Shown: positions 43,660 to 54,924, numbered from the stretch's first letter. The stretch is 64,000 bases of DNA from Cherax quadricarinatus (GCF_038502225.1 NC_091325.1:28685959-28749958); one strand, 5' to 3'. A program made the numbers and translations. The notes: generated by a model from the letters alone, not told the origin.

Positions 43660-43852
43660 CACATATACATATATACATATATATATACATATATACATAT
43701 ATATACATATATATATACACATACATACATACATACACATACATATACATACATACATATATACATATACACATACATATATACACATACTACTACACAT
43801 ATATACATACACACATACACATGTATATACATACACACATACACATATATAG
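43571..43852. repeat. (TA)n and CATA-rich microsatellite
   Basis: Pure (TA)n to about 43645, then TACATA/CACATA variants. CATACACATATACATAC-type sequence also lies left of the RTE copy (42595-42620), so the copy sits within one simple-repeat tract. Confidence 0.9.
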
Positions 43853-44008
43853 TTATAAGTCGACAATTCCAAATATAACTGTATTGTACTTGAAACACTC
43901 AGAACAAATAATGTTAAAATTGCACCCCAGACATACCTCATATAACATTCATAAACAAACTCATCACGCTACCGCCCATTCTAGGAAACCAAGCCCATTT
44001 CATCCCCC

Positions 44009-44640
44009 TTACCTGCCTTTCAACTCCCGTAAATCCCGTAATGTGAAATTCCTATAACCCTCACTTAAATCCCTCTCCCATCTCCCCCCATACACCTCCT
44101 TATTCCTACATTTTGTCCTATAAAAAGTTGCTGTTAACGCATTAATTCTTTCACACACGTTCGCTCCTCTCATAGCCCAAGACATATAAATATAATCCGT
44201 AATTATATACCCTACCGCATTCTCGACCGTTTGATTCACCCCACCTATGTCTAAGCTTAAAACCCTCAACACCTGCAAACCCCCCCCTCTCCCACTAACC
44301 TTATTACCTTACCCAACCAAACCCTTATTAGTTCAATACATTCGCAAAAATACACCATATGGAAAACAGTCTCCCATCCACCACAAGCCTTGCATATCCC
44401 ATCCTCCCGTATTCTCTTATGGAATAAAACCATTCCAGACGGTAAGATCCCATGTAAAAATCTATACATAACTTCTCGTACTTTAGGTTTTAAATGTAAT
44501 TTGTTCAAACGTCCCCAGATATTACACCAATCATACATCGGATAAACCCCTTCTACCACTGCTACCACTGCCTTACCTTCCACCCCATCAAGGTTTCCCA
44601 ATTTAATATGTGAAGGATCGCTCATGATGACCCGTAACAT
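44009..44640 (-). pseudogene. Element G C-terminal domain
   Basis: Two frames (44640-44266 and 44278-44009) encode the end of ORF2. The first has VMYRFLHGILPSGMVLFHK and a Cys-Cys-His-Cys motif, ICKACGGWETVFHMVYFC, as found at the C-terminus of Tx1/L1-type proteins. The RT part upstream is separated by the SINE composite (44641-45242). Confidence 0.75.
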
Positions 44641-45242
44641 GACTCACGAAATCGTAATGACACGATTGCAAACAAACCATACCCCGGCCGGGAATGAACC
44701 CGAGGTCAGAGTCTCAAAACTCCAGCCCGTCACGTTAGCCACTAGACCAGCTAGCCACAATAAAATTCGTCCAACTAGGTATATTTCTACACCATAGGAA
44801 GGTTAGCACAGGCACCACTGTGACCACAAATGCAAGTTTTTACAGACGAATCTCCAGCTAGCATGGCTGTGACGAACTCTAGCTCAAGTCCCTTCACTGC
44901 CGTCAACATGACTCACGAAATCGTAATGACACGATTGCAAACAAACCATACCCCCGGCCGGGATTGAACCCGCGGTCATAGAGTCTCAAAACTCCAGCCC
45001 GTCGCGTTAGCCACTAGACCAGCTAGCCACAATAAGATTCATCACGGCCACGCTAGCTGGAGATTCGTCTATAAAAACTTGCATTTGTGGTCACAGTGGT
45101 GCCTGTGCTAACCTTCCTATGGTGTAGAAATATACCTAGTTGGATGAATCTTATTGTGGCTAGCTGGTCTAGTGGCTAACGCGACGGGCTGGAGTTTTGA
45201 GACTCTATGACCGCGGGTTCAATCCCGGCCGGGGTATGGTTT
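44641..45242. mobile_element. Palindromic SINE composite with three tRNA-like heads
   Basis: A 602-bp insertion flanked by a perfect 14-bp duplication ATGACCCGTAACAT (44627-44640 and 45243-45256). It contains tRNA-like heads at about 44690-44760 (minus), 44955-45032 (minus) and 45155-45232 (plus). Each has A-box-like TGGTCTAGTGG and B-box-like GGTTCAATCCC. About 44675-44865 is the inverted copy of about 45048-45242. The first two heads also form a direct repeat of about 265 bp. Confidence 0.8.
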
Positions 45243-45267
45243 ATGACCCGTAACATTGCCTCACCTA

Positions 45268-46214
45268 TTATGAACTCCCTACCCACCCACCACAGTTGCA
45301 TATCCTGATGTATCTTATGAAGTCCGCCTTCCCTCGCCCCCCCTCCCGCTTATAACTACGTTTCAAATACACACTCATAATCCTCTTTTCAACAGCTATA
45401 AGACCCAGCCCTCCTCGGCCAACCGGGAGTGTGACAACCGCTCTACCTAACCATTCGCTTCCAGTACCCCAAATGAATCTAAAAACGCACTTTTGTAACC
45501 TTTGTATCTCACTACGAAGTATCGGATATATTGCTGTACATGCCAAAGTTTACTATATAATAGGACATTCGTTGTAATCACTCTTTGATGCAAAGTTAAG
45601 TGTGCAGCTCGTAAACCACTAAGGCGCTTCAGTACACCATCTACAATACGCACTGAATTTATTTGTTGTGCTAACTTGATATCACTTACATAAACGATCC
45701 CACATATCAGTAATTGGTCCACCTTTTTCCACCTTTCAACTACTTCACATTCCTCACTTAACCTATCCCCAAGATCCATATACTTCGTTTTCTCCTTATT
45801 AATTGACATGCCAGAAGCCTTTTCAAAAACGTTTACTAACTTTTCCACCCGAGGCAAATCCCTGTTACCACTTACTAAAATCGTTGTGTCATCAACATAT
45901 CCAACAATGCCAGCCCCCCCACCCCTTTCGTCACCAACCCCATTTGCTGCCAATAAGACCCTAATTCCTCTATAAAAGGGATCCTGTAAACAAGCAAAAA
46001 ATATTTGTGAAAGGGGACAACCTTGACGTAGACCCCTTCTCATCTGAATTTGTTCTCCTAACCTTCCATTTACCTGCACCCGCAAGGATGCATCTTGAGA
46101 CATTAATTTGGCCCATGATATAATTTCCTCTCCAAACCCCTGCCATCTCATAATCTTCCATAATGCTTCCCTTTCTACACTATCATATGCCGCCTCCCAA
46201 TCTATAGCCAACAC
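45268..46214 (-). pseudogene. Element G RT palm and C-terminal region
   Basis: The frame 46214-45447 contains AIDWEAAYDSVEREALWKIM, RRGLRQGCPLSQIFFACLQD and the catalytic GYVDDTTILVSG, then GMSINKEKTKYM. This fits the Tx1/L1 group. The frame 45546-45268 continues after a shift with LQKCVFRFIWGTGSEWLGR. The palm is intact, though the first position of the box is Tyr-Val rather than Tyr-Ala. Confidence 0.85.
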
Positions 46215-47487
46215 CCCCCCCTCCCAATTTTACTCTTTCTTCAATAAAACTTCTAATCAACCCATGCCCGTCATACATAGATCTTCCCGGCACCCCATAT
46301 TGTCCCTTATCAATCACTTTACCCAGGACCTTTTTTATTCTGTTAGCTAAAATTCTTGCAAAAATCTTATAATCACCACACAATAACGAAATAGCACGAT
46401 AGTCTTTGACTGTTAATGGCTCACCTTTAGGCACTAGAACGACCACAGCCATCCGTTGCTGTGCCCCTAAAACCCGATCCCGCTTAAGGATATTGAATAA
46501 TCTTACCAAAAACCCTTTTAAAACGCTCCAATTTTGAAGATAAAAGTCACTGGGCAACCCATCAATTCCTGGTGCCTTACCTAATTGCACCCCGGATAAA
46601 GCTTCCCATGTCTCACACTCCGTTATCGGCCCTTCCAAAACGAATCGATCATGCTCTGTCAACTCACACTGCACAAACCTTCCAATTGACTGTAATGCTA
46701 TTTCGCTTATTCCCACACTTTGCGTTTTCAACTTAACCCAAGCATCAATATACCCACTCATACCCTCAGTCGTCGTCAACACCTGGTCCACTTTATACCC
46801 TTGCATACCTACCTGAACATTCAATCCCATTAACTCCATCGCCTTGCGACGTGTGTGTTGACTCCGCAACACACACGCCGACGGCCGATCTCCCCACAAA
46901 ACCTCCTCAATCCCTCCCTTAAGCCTTTCCCCATCAAACCTCTCATTTTGTAAATTCCGGATATTTTCCTTCAAACTTTCAATTTCAATAACAGGATAAT
47001 TAGCATTAATTTGTGCATAACATTCGCACAACTGCCCCTCTAAATATTTTTGAAAACCGTATTGTAACTGATTATATCTCGTCCCTCGATTAATATAATA
47101 TTCCTTAATACGTTTTTTAGCTATCGTTTCCCACCAATTAACCATAGCAACATCCCCTGGTGCTTCTACCACTAAACGATCCCACATATGTCCAAAAAAC
47201 AAAAGACTATCCTCTTCCTTTAATAACTTTACATTCAATTTCCAAAATGATGGACCCCTCCGAGGTACACCCTCAAAATCCACATCTATTACAACTCCTC
47301 TATGATCCGAAAAAAACACATCTATCACCTTCACCCTCCACACAGTAACCGCACAAGGCACGTACATTTGGTCCAACCTCGCCGCATAACCTCGTTTAAT
47401 GAAGGTGTGCTCTACCATCCCTCCCCCCCACACACATCCTTTAACCCCACCCCGGTCAATATATCCCCCAATATACCCAAACAACAC
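46183..47487 (-). pseudogene. Element G endonuclease end and RT fingers
   Basis: A 434-codon frame: an endonuclease C-terminal block with RLDQMYVPCAVT and FFSDHRGVVIDVDF; a long linker; RT fingers with GKAPGIDGLPSDFYLQNW and VLVPKGEPLTVKDYRAISLL. It continues with IDKGQYGVPGRSMYDGHGLI, a block typical of Tx1-like elements. It ends in a Gly-rich stretch where the next frame (46214) takes over. Confidence 0.85.
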
Positions 47488-48011
47488 CCCACACCTCTAC
47501 GCTCCACATCTTTACGACGTATCACGCAATTCCAATCTCCGCCTATTATTGCAACATTCGGTAAACCACATAAAAAATAGACCAGTACGTCACGAACAAA
47601 TTTAGTTTTAATACTCACGTCACCCTCAGCCGGGCCATATACACATACTAAACTAATGGGAACCCTACCCCAAGTTCCATCCACTCTAATTACCCTCCCC
47701 TCCCCCCCTTCACTACGCCTTACTATAAACGGGCTAGTTTCCTTTACCAAAATGGCAGCCCCACCTTTCAAACGTGTCGCATGTTCCATGTACACATTGT
47801 AACCACTCATATCCAACTCATAACCAGGCCTAAAATTATGTTCCTGTAAGAATACCACATCCACACCAAGTCGCACCAAATACTCATTAAACCACTTAAG
47901 CTTCCTCTCAGCTCTCAACCTGTTAATATTTATAGTAAAACACTTGAATTCAACAAATGGGTTTTCCTTTTGTCCCTGGCATTGACTTTGCCCCAGTTCG
48001 TTTTGCAGCAC
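47412..48011 (-). pseudogene. Element G endonuclease N-terminal part
   Basis: 199 codons with TININRLRAERKLKWFNEYL, VDVVFLQEHNFRPGYE, GGAAILVKETSPF, VCVYGPAEGD and AIIGGDWNCVI. The Asn, Glu, Tyr-Gly-Pro and Asp-x-Asn motifs of APE-type LINE endonucleases are intact. A shift near 47450 leads to the next frame. It overlaps the end of ORF1 by 62 bases. Confidence 0.85.
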
Positions 48012-49240
48012 CTCTTTCCCTCCCCCCTTTATTGGGAATCACCTTCGCAATCCCTTGATCCTTGGGTTCACCATTCCCTCTCTGCTGTACCTCCACCCAA
48101 GACTTTTTCCCAGGGCGTTGGGCAGGAGTGAGCACATCATCAGAATCCGATGATGCTGCAGTTCTCTTTCGTGTCCCGCCCTCCACCTGCATTTTGACAT
48201 CTGAAGCACCGTCCTGATGCACCTCCACCTCTACTGCATGCACCTTCAATCCTGTAGACTCTCTCGTCGACAAACCGTCATCTCCTGCCATACCTTCATT
48301 CACAGCCATCCCCAGAACTAAGCCTGGGTCTTCCTCCTGATCTAGGACCGATTCCTCTAACAAGTCATCCAACGCCTTTACCAAAGACGCCGCCACTTCT
48401 TCACCCATATTAGGTAGTCTCTCCTCAAAAACCTTATGTATGTCCAGTGACTGAGATTCTCCTTGTAGCGTTACAACTGGCGATTCAAGCTCCTTTTCTT
48501 TGTCCACCTCCTCACTCCATGACAACCGTTGTTGGGGCGGTGTAGCAAGAGACTGTTCTCGCTCATCGCCTACCTCGCCCACTGGCTGCTGTTGCTGCTG
48601 TTGCCGTTGCTGTTGTGCCGGGTACCCACTTCGTTTCCCACACTGCACCGCGATGTGGTCATATGACCCACATAGCCGACACGTACGTTGTTGCCCCGCA
48701 TACGTTACATAGACTTGAGTCCGTAATTCCTTCAACACATATGAAGGAATAGGGTGTCGAAGAGTCATTTTAACAGTATATGAACCTTCCAGCGCACCTG
48801 CATACGGTCCAGTTGCCCATCTCCCTGCTGTGGCTACATGAACCGTCCCATAAGTACGCAGTTCACTGGTAATATCAAAATCAGTCGCCTCAAAAGGCAC
48901 ATTCCTTATTTTCGCCCAAGTGTAATGTCGAGATACATCATGGAGTCTCACCGACACAGCTGTATTAATTAACCGGTATGATGGTCTCCTGATACTTGTT
49001 GACCACCGCCTCGTATACTCGTGCAGACGTCATTTTCACGAAGATTCTTGTCATTCCATTGAGTGCGACACCACTTATCTCCTCATTTGCTATACCATAG
49101 GTATCGCGAATGATCGCTGGTAATAATAAATCCATGTTGGATCCCGTGACAGCACCACGGATCATCTCAATGCAGACAGTGTTAATTCTTCTTCTGCTAT
49201 TCAGCGCCATGTTGGAGAAAATAAAGTTTCCACCAACCAA
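47950..49240 (-). pseudogene. Element G ORF1 with CCHC knuckle
   Basis: Two frames, 49240-48965 and 48957-47950, joined by a shift. The first starts MALNSRRRINTVCIEMIRG. The second has an RRM-like region (AKIRNVPFEATDFDI), a zinc knuckle RTCRLCGSYDHIAVQC near residue 105, a polyglutamine run, and an acidic then basic tail. This is the gag-like ORF1 layout of Tx1-type LINEs, acting as an RNA-binding partner for ORF2. Confidence 0.75.
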
Positions 49241-49268
49241 CGCTAGGGGCAGCTCAATCAGGTAAACT

Positions 49269-51118
49269 GCGCAAAAACAAACTCAAACAGGAGCGTCTGC
49301 GCAGCTCGTCCACACGGCTCGGAGGCGATGAGGACAATGACGTGCAAAAATTACACAATCTCTAGGTCAAAATTAATGAACTTCACAAGTAATTTTGGTA
49401 ATTAATGGTAAATAAGCAGGTTCCCAAAAATGTACTCAATGGTTTGGGCATACACAATAGCAAAATACAATGCACACTGGTGAATATTCACAGATGAAAC
49501 ATAGAATATGTGGAGAGCAAATAAATGGGGACAAATGAGAAAAGTATAATGGGCTAGGCACAGATTGTATCACTGCAGGTAGAATAAGCTAATACTTAAG
49601 TACTTGAAGATTACACCTATTTAAAAAAAACACACTAACAAACAAAACAGTACAGGGTTGTCAACAATCTGTGGCTAACTTGCAGGTGCAATTAACAAAA
49701 TAACAGCACACTTGCAAACTGTATGTGAGAGGTAAATTGTATAAATGGTTAACACTGAACAATTTAAATAAATGACAACTGAGGTGCAAGATGCAGAATA
49801 ATATACTGGAATTTAAAATGTAGGAGTGCAAAATAAATGTACAAAATTTAAGAAGCTGTAGGTAAGTGGCAAAATGCACACTGATAACTAAAACTGAACA
49901 GTTTACTGAAGTATGGCTTCAGCGACAACTGTATTGGTGCAGGACAGTTAAATAATGTCACAAAATATTAGGAAATGCTAGGTAAGTCACTGTTTACTTA
50001 ACTTTGAGTACAGGAGAAGGACGAAGGTACTGGGTGCTGCAGGTCCTGAACTTTCAGTGATGCTCTAGTAACACTACACGCGTCGTAGCATTTGTACACT
50101 GCTTCAATGACGTAGGAAAAATTATCAGAATGGACTTGGGAAGAACAGGAAAGGCCGGAGAACTCTGTGGAGGTAGAATAAGTGAGAAAACGTGGCTATC
50201 TCGGCGTGACCCACAGCTGTGCTTGGTTTGTTTACACTGGCAAACATATCTAGGTGCGCTGACTGACTGCGGCTTCAGCACACGGAGAACAAAACATTTA
50301 CTGCACTACATAAACGTGCTAAAAAAAAACTTAGGTACGACTGAGGTTTTACTGTAACTATTCACTGGGGAAAAACAAAACTGGTGATGAACTGGGAATG
50401 TAGCAGCAAGAAAAAGAAAAATTTAACTGGGTAACACAAAAAAAAAAAAACTGCACTGGCTGAGGGTATGTAGACGTTGAGGAGTTGTAGACACAATGCT
50501 GAGTCACGAACTGCTGTAGACGGCATGGGGGCTGAACTGGGCTGGCTTAGGGGCTAAGCCAACTGTGTCCCCACGTGGTGAAGCCGGGTAGGACTTCTTT
50601 GAAGAAACTGCAAGGAACACCACACACGGACAGCGAGAAGGACGTAGTTGCATAGCAGAGAAGGTTGTAGAGGAGGCGAGTGTGTACACGCAGTCTAAGG
50701 TACCAACCAACACCATAGCTGCCCCGTGGTCACGCGTGGAGCCACGCAAAGCCAACACACTAAAACGACCTCACCTCTACTTCTTGTAGCTGAGAAGGGC
50801 TTAGGGACGCTGTAGGAGGCAGGAGATGGGTGCTGGAGAGTGTTGAAGGGCTGTAGGGAGGGCGATGAGGTGAACACGTGACTGCTAAGGCTGGAGATGA
50901 TGCCGTGACGCCTATGTCCAGATTTTGTGGGAAAAATCTAGGACGAAGATCTATCTCAGGCCCCGTCAAGACGCTGGGAGTAACAGATAACTCTTTAGGC
51001 CAACAGGTGCGTTGGATGATAACGGATGATGTTGACTGGCGTCGACAGATGGTGTTGACGGGCGTTGACCCTTCCACCCCGAGTAGGCTCACAATGCCGT
51101 TGACTCCCCTGTCACCAC
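49269..51118 (-). other. Element D leader, LTR-proximal segment
   Basis: 1.85 kb between G and the 5' LTR. No protein I recognise; the longest minus frame (51233-50760) begins inside the LTR. The border with the LTR reads G then TGGTGACAGGGGAGTCA on the minus strand, a TGG-starting primer site (about 51101-51118). Confidence 0.5.
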
Positions 51119-51444
51119 TGTTATTACTGTTCTTGCAGTTGAACAGTGGTTTAGTGCCAATGGAGGTAGCGTAGGTAGCAATGATACAGCAGTGGACTAG
51201 TTTGGCTTTAATTGGATAGGAGTGAGTACACAACGGGCAATGTGAGGGAGTGATCGCAAGCCAGTCCGTGGAGGGGGAGCACTTGTGTCTATCAAGTCGG
51301 TCGGCTGGGGAGTGAGAGTGAATGGGCTCAGCCTCCCACTGACCTGGGTAAGCCTACAGAGGGCAGCACTTAAATGCCGCGAAATATGAACTAGTCAGAA
51401 TAGACGGCTTAGGCTGTCTGTTCTGACAGTACAGGCTGTCTACA
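51119..51444 (-). repeat. Element D 5' LTR
   Basis: 326 bp, partner of 7135-7460, followed by CATA at 51445-51448. Confidence 0.85.
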
Positions 51445-51542
51445 CATACATTTAATATAACCTTTTTTTAAAGGCAAAATACATTGACCAATTACAATGA
51501 CAAAACTACAATAAAGAGTAAAACGACATAGATAACTTAGAG

Positions 51543-52591
51543 CTACATATCAAATACTTCGTCCATCTCCCCAGCGGTGGGCCGCATGCCCAGAATGCTG
51601 CAGGCATTTACCCTCTGGATCGCAACACTGACTCTCTGAAAGGGGAAACTGGCCACCCTGTGGTCCTTGGTTTCTGTGATGAGTTTTTCACTCAGCTGTT
51701 TGAGGAACTTAGAGCACACTTGTTCCATGCTCCAAGAGTCTCCGACCCTATTGGGACGAAGTTATAAGAAGGCCTTCATATTTTGGGGTCTTCTGGGTCT
51801 CCCTGGGGCTGGCAGCTCCAACCCCCTTCAACTACGGAGTATGGGAAGTAGGTATTCGCCAATGTGGCAGCACAGGCGTAGTCCCAGGCAATCTGCTTTT
51901 CATCTTTCCAGGGAAGCATAGTGGCTCCATCTGGACACTTTTGACTTCTGTCAGACATCTGCACTTGGGGTTCCCACTGGGCTGGGCAACGGGCTGTGGC
52001 GAGGCTTCTTTTTATGATGTCGTTAACCTCCACATGTCTGGCATACTTCACTTCTGATGTGTGACACATGAGACCATGAAGTCTGAATTGATCAGCCGTT
52101 GCCCTACCGCAAATACATTTATGTTCGGTGAGGATGGGGATGGTTAGGCGAAGAGCAACACCAATCCGAATTGCCTGTGGTTTGAGTAGAGTGCCCAGGG
52201 AGAAATTGGGAACAGCTAGAAGGAAATCTCCTGAGTGTGGTGCCTTCACCAGTAGAAGACGAGCTTTGTTCTTTCCTGAAGCTTTGGTGAGCATTATGAT
52301 GGCGATATTTTACATGATCGGTTTGTCCCAGTGGGACTGTTTGTGCTCTTTGGAAGGAACTGATTTACTGGAGAAGTCTGCAAGGGTGTCCCACTGCAAT
52401 GCTCCTTCAGTGAACCTTGGGTCTTGAGCTCCTACCGCGTCTCTCAAGCGTTTGGGGACAATCTTCATGAATAATTCACTGAAAGCCAAACACGGAAACA
52501 GTAATGCAGGTAAAGCTACCTGCATTGCTTTGTGCACTCCTGTACCTCCCAGTCGCACTGGGAGGTTTGCTTGACCCCATTGCCGATCCAC
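51543..52591 (-). pseudogene. Element K C-terminal zinc finger and restriction-like endonuclease
   Basis: Three frames in order: 52591-52310 (VRLGGTGVHKAM, the thumb-side region, ending near SHWDKPIM), 52294-51776 and 51728-51543. The middle frame carries a Cys-His finger, CICGRATADQFRLHGLMC, followed by HVEVNDIIKRSLATA. A PD-(D/E)xK-like block comes next: CPDGATMLPW and then IAWDYACAATLA. This finger plus endonuclease at the C-terminus marks the RLE-encoding LINEs (R2, NeSL, Hero and relatives), which often choose specific sites. The last frame ends FQRVSVAIQRVNACSILGM. The clade is not resolved. Confidence 0.75.
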
Positions 52592-52739
52592 TAGTGACAG
52601 ATTCAGTGCTTACTGAAAAGTTGATTTCAGGTGGGTGTCATATTCGTCGAGTGTTGGATTGTCAAAAGAGGGTGCGCACCTCCTGCAGATCCTGCTGGAA
52701 ATGACACTGTCGACTTCTGATTCTGGAAGAATTAATTGT

Positions 52740-52968
52740 TCAGTGATGGGGGTCTTCCTCATGGGTGTTGTTGACGGCTATGGTGTCTGTTGTTGGATGC
52801 TTGTCTCTTAGTGCTTGGGCTGTGGTCTCATCTTTTGGAGCTACATTGTCGTCACTTGTAATTATTCTGATTGCTCCCACTGTGTTACCTTCTTCGACTT
52901 TTTTGCTAACCTGTGCGCAAATTTTCTCGTTTACAGTGGAATTTTTCGTGGGTCTACCTCTGTGATTC
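52740..52968 (-). pseudogene. Element K N-terminal fragment
   Basis: The frame 52982-52740 (its first codons are element H LTR) carries KICAQVSKKVEEGNTVGAI and IITSDDNVAPKDETTAQALR, the conserved block ahead of the RT in this LINE group. It is followed within 150 bp by the C-terminal region, so roughly 500 or more codons of RT are missing. Confidence 0.7.
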
Positions 52969-53038
52969 CAGCCGGCAGTCAAACTATGGTCACCATATAC
53001 TCACTCGCTACTTCTATCTGTTGAACTTTTCCCTCACA

Positions 53039-53845
53039 CTCCCCCATACCAAGACTTATAGTCAAGGAGTATAAGAAGAATAGGCGAGGAAAAAGTTCTA
53101 ACACTTGGAAGTTGCATAAGGCACCAAATCTTCTACTGACTGTCATGACTTAACCAGTCAGAGAAATAATTGAATGAACCATTGATATACACAATATGAA
53201 ACTTAAAAGCTTGGAGTGCCAATGTCCACCAATAAATTCTTTTCCCAGTAAATAAAATTTAAGTTTGGAGATACCCCACAAAAGGGCCAAACATTATTTT
53301 TCTATGGTGGAGTATCTCGTTTCTGCAGGAAGAAGTTTCTGGCTTGGGAAGCACACAAGGAAGGGTGTATCATCATGGTATTGCAGTGACACTGCACCTA
53401 AGCGGTAATGGATGCATCAGTTCTTAAACAAAACGGTTTATTAATATCTGGGATTTTAAGTATAGGGTCTTTTGAGATGTTTTTAATCTTATTAAACTTT
53501 TCTCGAGCTACGTTGGAAAGTTCAAGAGGTTCCTTTACAGACTTTTTAAGGTAATCGGATAAGATGCCTGTAAGATCGGTAATGTTGGGGATAAACCGTG
53601 CATAAAATTTACTGAACCAAGAAAGTTACGCATGAGCTTCTTGGTTTTGGGGAATTTAAACTCTAATAAAGCTTTGATCTTACTGGGGAGAGGCTGCAAG
53701 AGTTATTAGAAAGAATCAATCCGAGATATCTAATCATGTTATACCCAAGGAAGCATTTCTTCGGCTTGGCAGTGAGGCCTTGTGAGCGTAACCTACGTAA
53801 AACTGATGTTAATGTTTGGATATGTGTGCCCCATGTGGATGTCAT
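53039..53845 (-). pseudogene. Element H RNase H and RT thumb remnants
   Basis: From 53039 to about 53640 the DNA is clearly alignable with 15496-16150 of element B (RNase H) but full of indels, so no long frame survives. The frame 53845-53663 keeps the RT thumb, with SVLRRLRSQGLTAKPKKCFL and GYNMIRYLGLIL. It spans the exact position where element C entered B. Confidence 0.7.
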
Positions 53846-53963
53846 TACTTAAATGTTATCAAAATAACTGAAACATTTGGCATATTACCCAAGACCTTTC
53901 TCATCAGTCTCACTTAGGTAGCACAGGCAGTTACCAAACCGAAGGGCATAGTTCTATACTGCA

Positions 53964-54808
53964 TCAGTCTTTGGTGTGTAAGAAAAGCGGTGTACTGCTT
54001 AGATGATATGCCTGTGCAATATCAATTTCTGAAAAGAAAGAAGAGTCATAAAATTTATGTAGATCGCTATCTATTAAGGGCATAGGCTCAGCATCCCATC
54101 GAGTTAAAGCATTAAGTCCTCTGAAGTCAATAGCAAGTCTATATGAATTGTCTTCCTTTTTAACCATGACTACTGGTGAGGAATATGCAGATACTGAAGG
54201 TTCAATGGCCTTTAGTTTTAATAATTTATTTACCTCTCGGTCAAATGCATCCCTAAGGTGAACTGGAACTGGGTATAATTTCCGTTTGATATGATTGTCC
54301 GTGACTAAGTCAAACTTATGGACTACATTGGAGGTGACACCTCGAATATCCGTCAAAACATCTGAGAATTTGCCCACACATTGAAGTGGTTCCTGTTTCT
54401 TATGGTCATCCAAAGACTCATTGATATTAATGTTTGTCGCACCTGAGTGGTCAACAGTCATCAAGTCATGTAGTTCTCTGTCATAGTCTACATTAGAGGT
54501 GTCAGTTACGCACACCTTACACTCCTCAGTTGTCTTGTCAAGTATGTGTGTCAAAACTAAATCAAAGTCATTCAAACAGCCGAATTTCTTCGGTAATATT
54601 TCTTAAGAATTTTGATATGATAAAACTTTGGTTTACCCTTGACTTCTATGAGGTAATCATCCTTTCCACAGATTTTCAATACCTTATACGGACCTTTCCA
54701 TGCTACTAATAATTTATTTGACTTTGTAGGCAAAAGTAGAACTTCATCCCCTACTTTAAAACTTCTCCTCTGACTTTTGGTATCAAAATAGGTTTTGTGC
54801 TGGTCCAT
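53964..54808 (-). pseudogene. Element H integrase C-terminus and reverse transcriptase
   Basis: The frame 54808-54572 holds the integrase C-terminal block, FKVGDEVLLLPTKSNKLLVA and WKGPYKVLKICG. The frame 54575-53964 holds the linker and RT fingers: YSSPVVMVKKEDNSYRLAID, ALTRWDAEPMPLID and FFSEIDIAQAYH. A small deletion follows and the catalytic box is not in frame. Again integrase comes before RT. Confidence 0.8.
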
Positions 54809-54924
54809 TGATAAGCTTAATTAAGTTTTTTCGAAACTATGTGAGAGGTCTCCTCAAGTTTGGATCTAAGGTCAAGGAGAAACTGATAAGATGACTGAAC
54901 CTCAGCATTCACGTCCTCATTAGT

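Larger units (their letters stand above)
41107..49268 (-). mobile_element. Element G: Tx1/L1-like LINE in the leader of D
   Basis: The 3' poly(A) tail appears as the T run at 41107-41126. ORF1, endonuclease and RT lie at 44009-49240 on the minus strand. Direct repeats GCAAAAA just left of the tail (about 41100-41106) and near 49270 may be the target duplication. Inside it lie a SINE (41170-41460), a second RTE copy with a (TA)n array (42630-43852) and a SINE composite (44641-45242). The element's own length is about 6 kb. Confidence 0.7.
7135..51444 (-). mobile_element. Element D: outermost Ty3/gypsy LTR retrotransposon, host of the nest
   Basis: The 326-bp LTRs at 7135-7460 and 51119-51444 both begin TG and end CA, and they are flanked by CATA (7131-7134 and 51445-51448). 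Between them, on the minus strand, come leader, gag, protease, RT, RNase H and integrase, the usual Ty3/gypsy order. Element A (11932-34425) splits the protease. LINEs F (about 36254-40614) and G (41107-49268) split the leader. With all three removed the element is roughly 9.3 kb. LTRs differ at about 18 of 326 positions by eye, about 5.5 percent. All coding pieces carry frameshifts. Confidence 0.85.
51445..52968 (-). mobile_element. Element K: RLE-type LINE with internal deletion
   Basis: The N-terminal and C-terminal parts of one ORF are present, but the RT core is absent. The right edge is fused to an LTR piece of element H near 52968 (shared bases GCCGGCA). Confidence 0.75.

Noticed and set aside
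50760..51233. 157-codon minus-strand frame as an extra gene of element D
   Set aside because: It starts inside the LTR, has no recognisable domain and is low in complexity.
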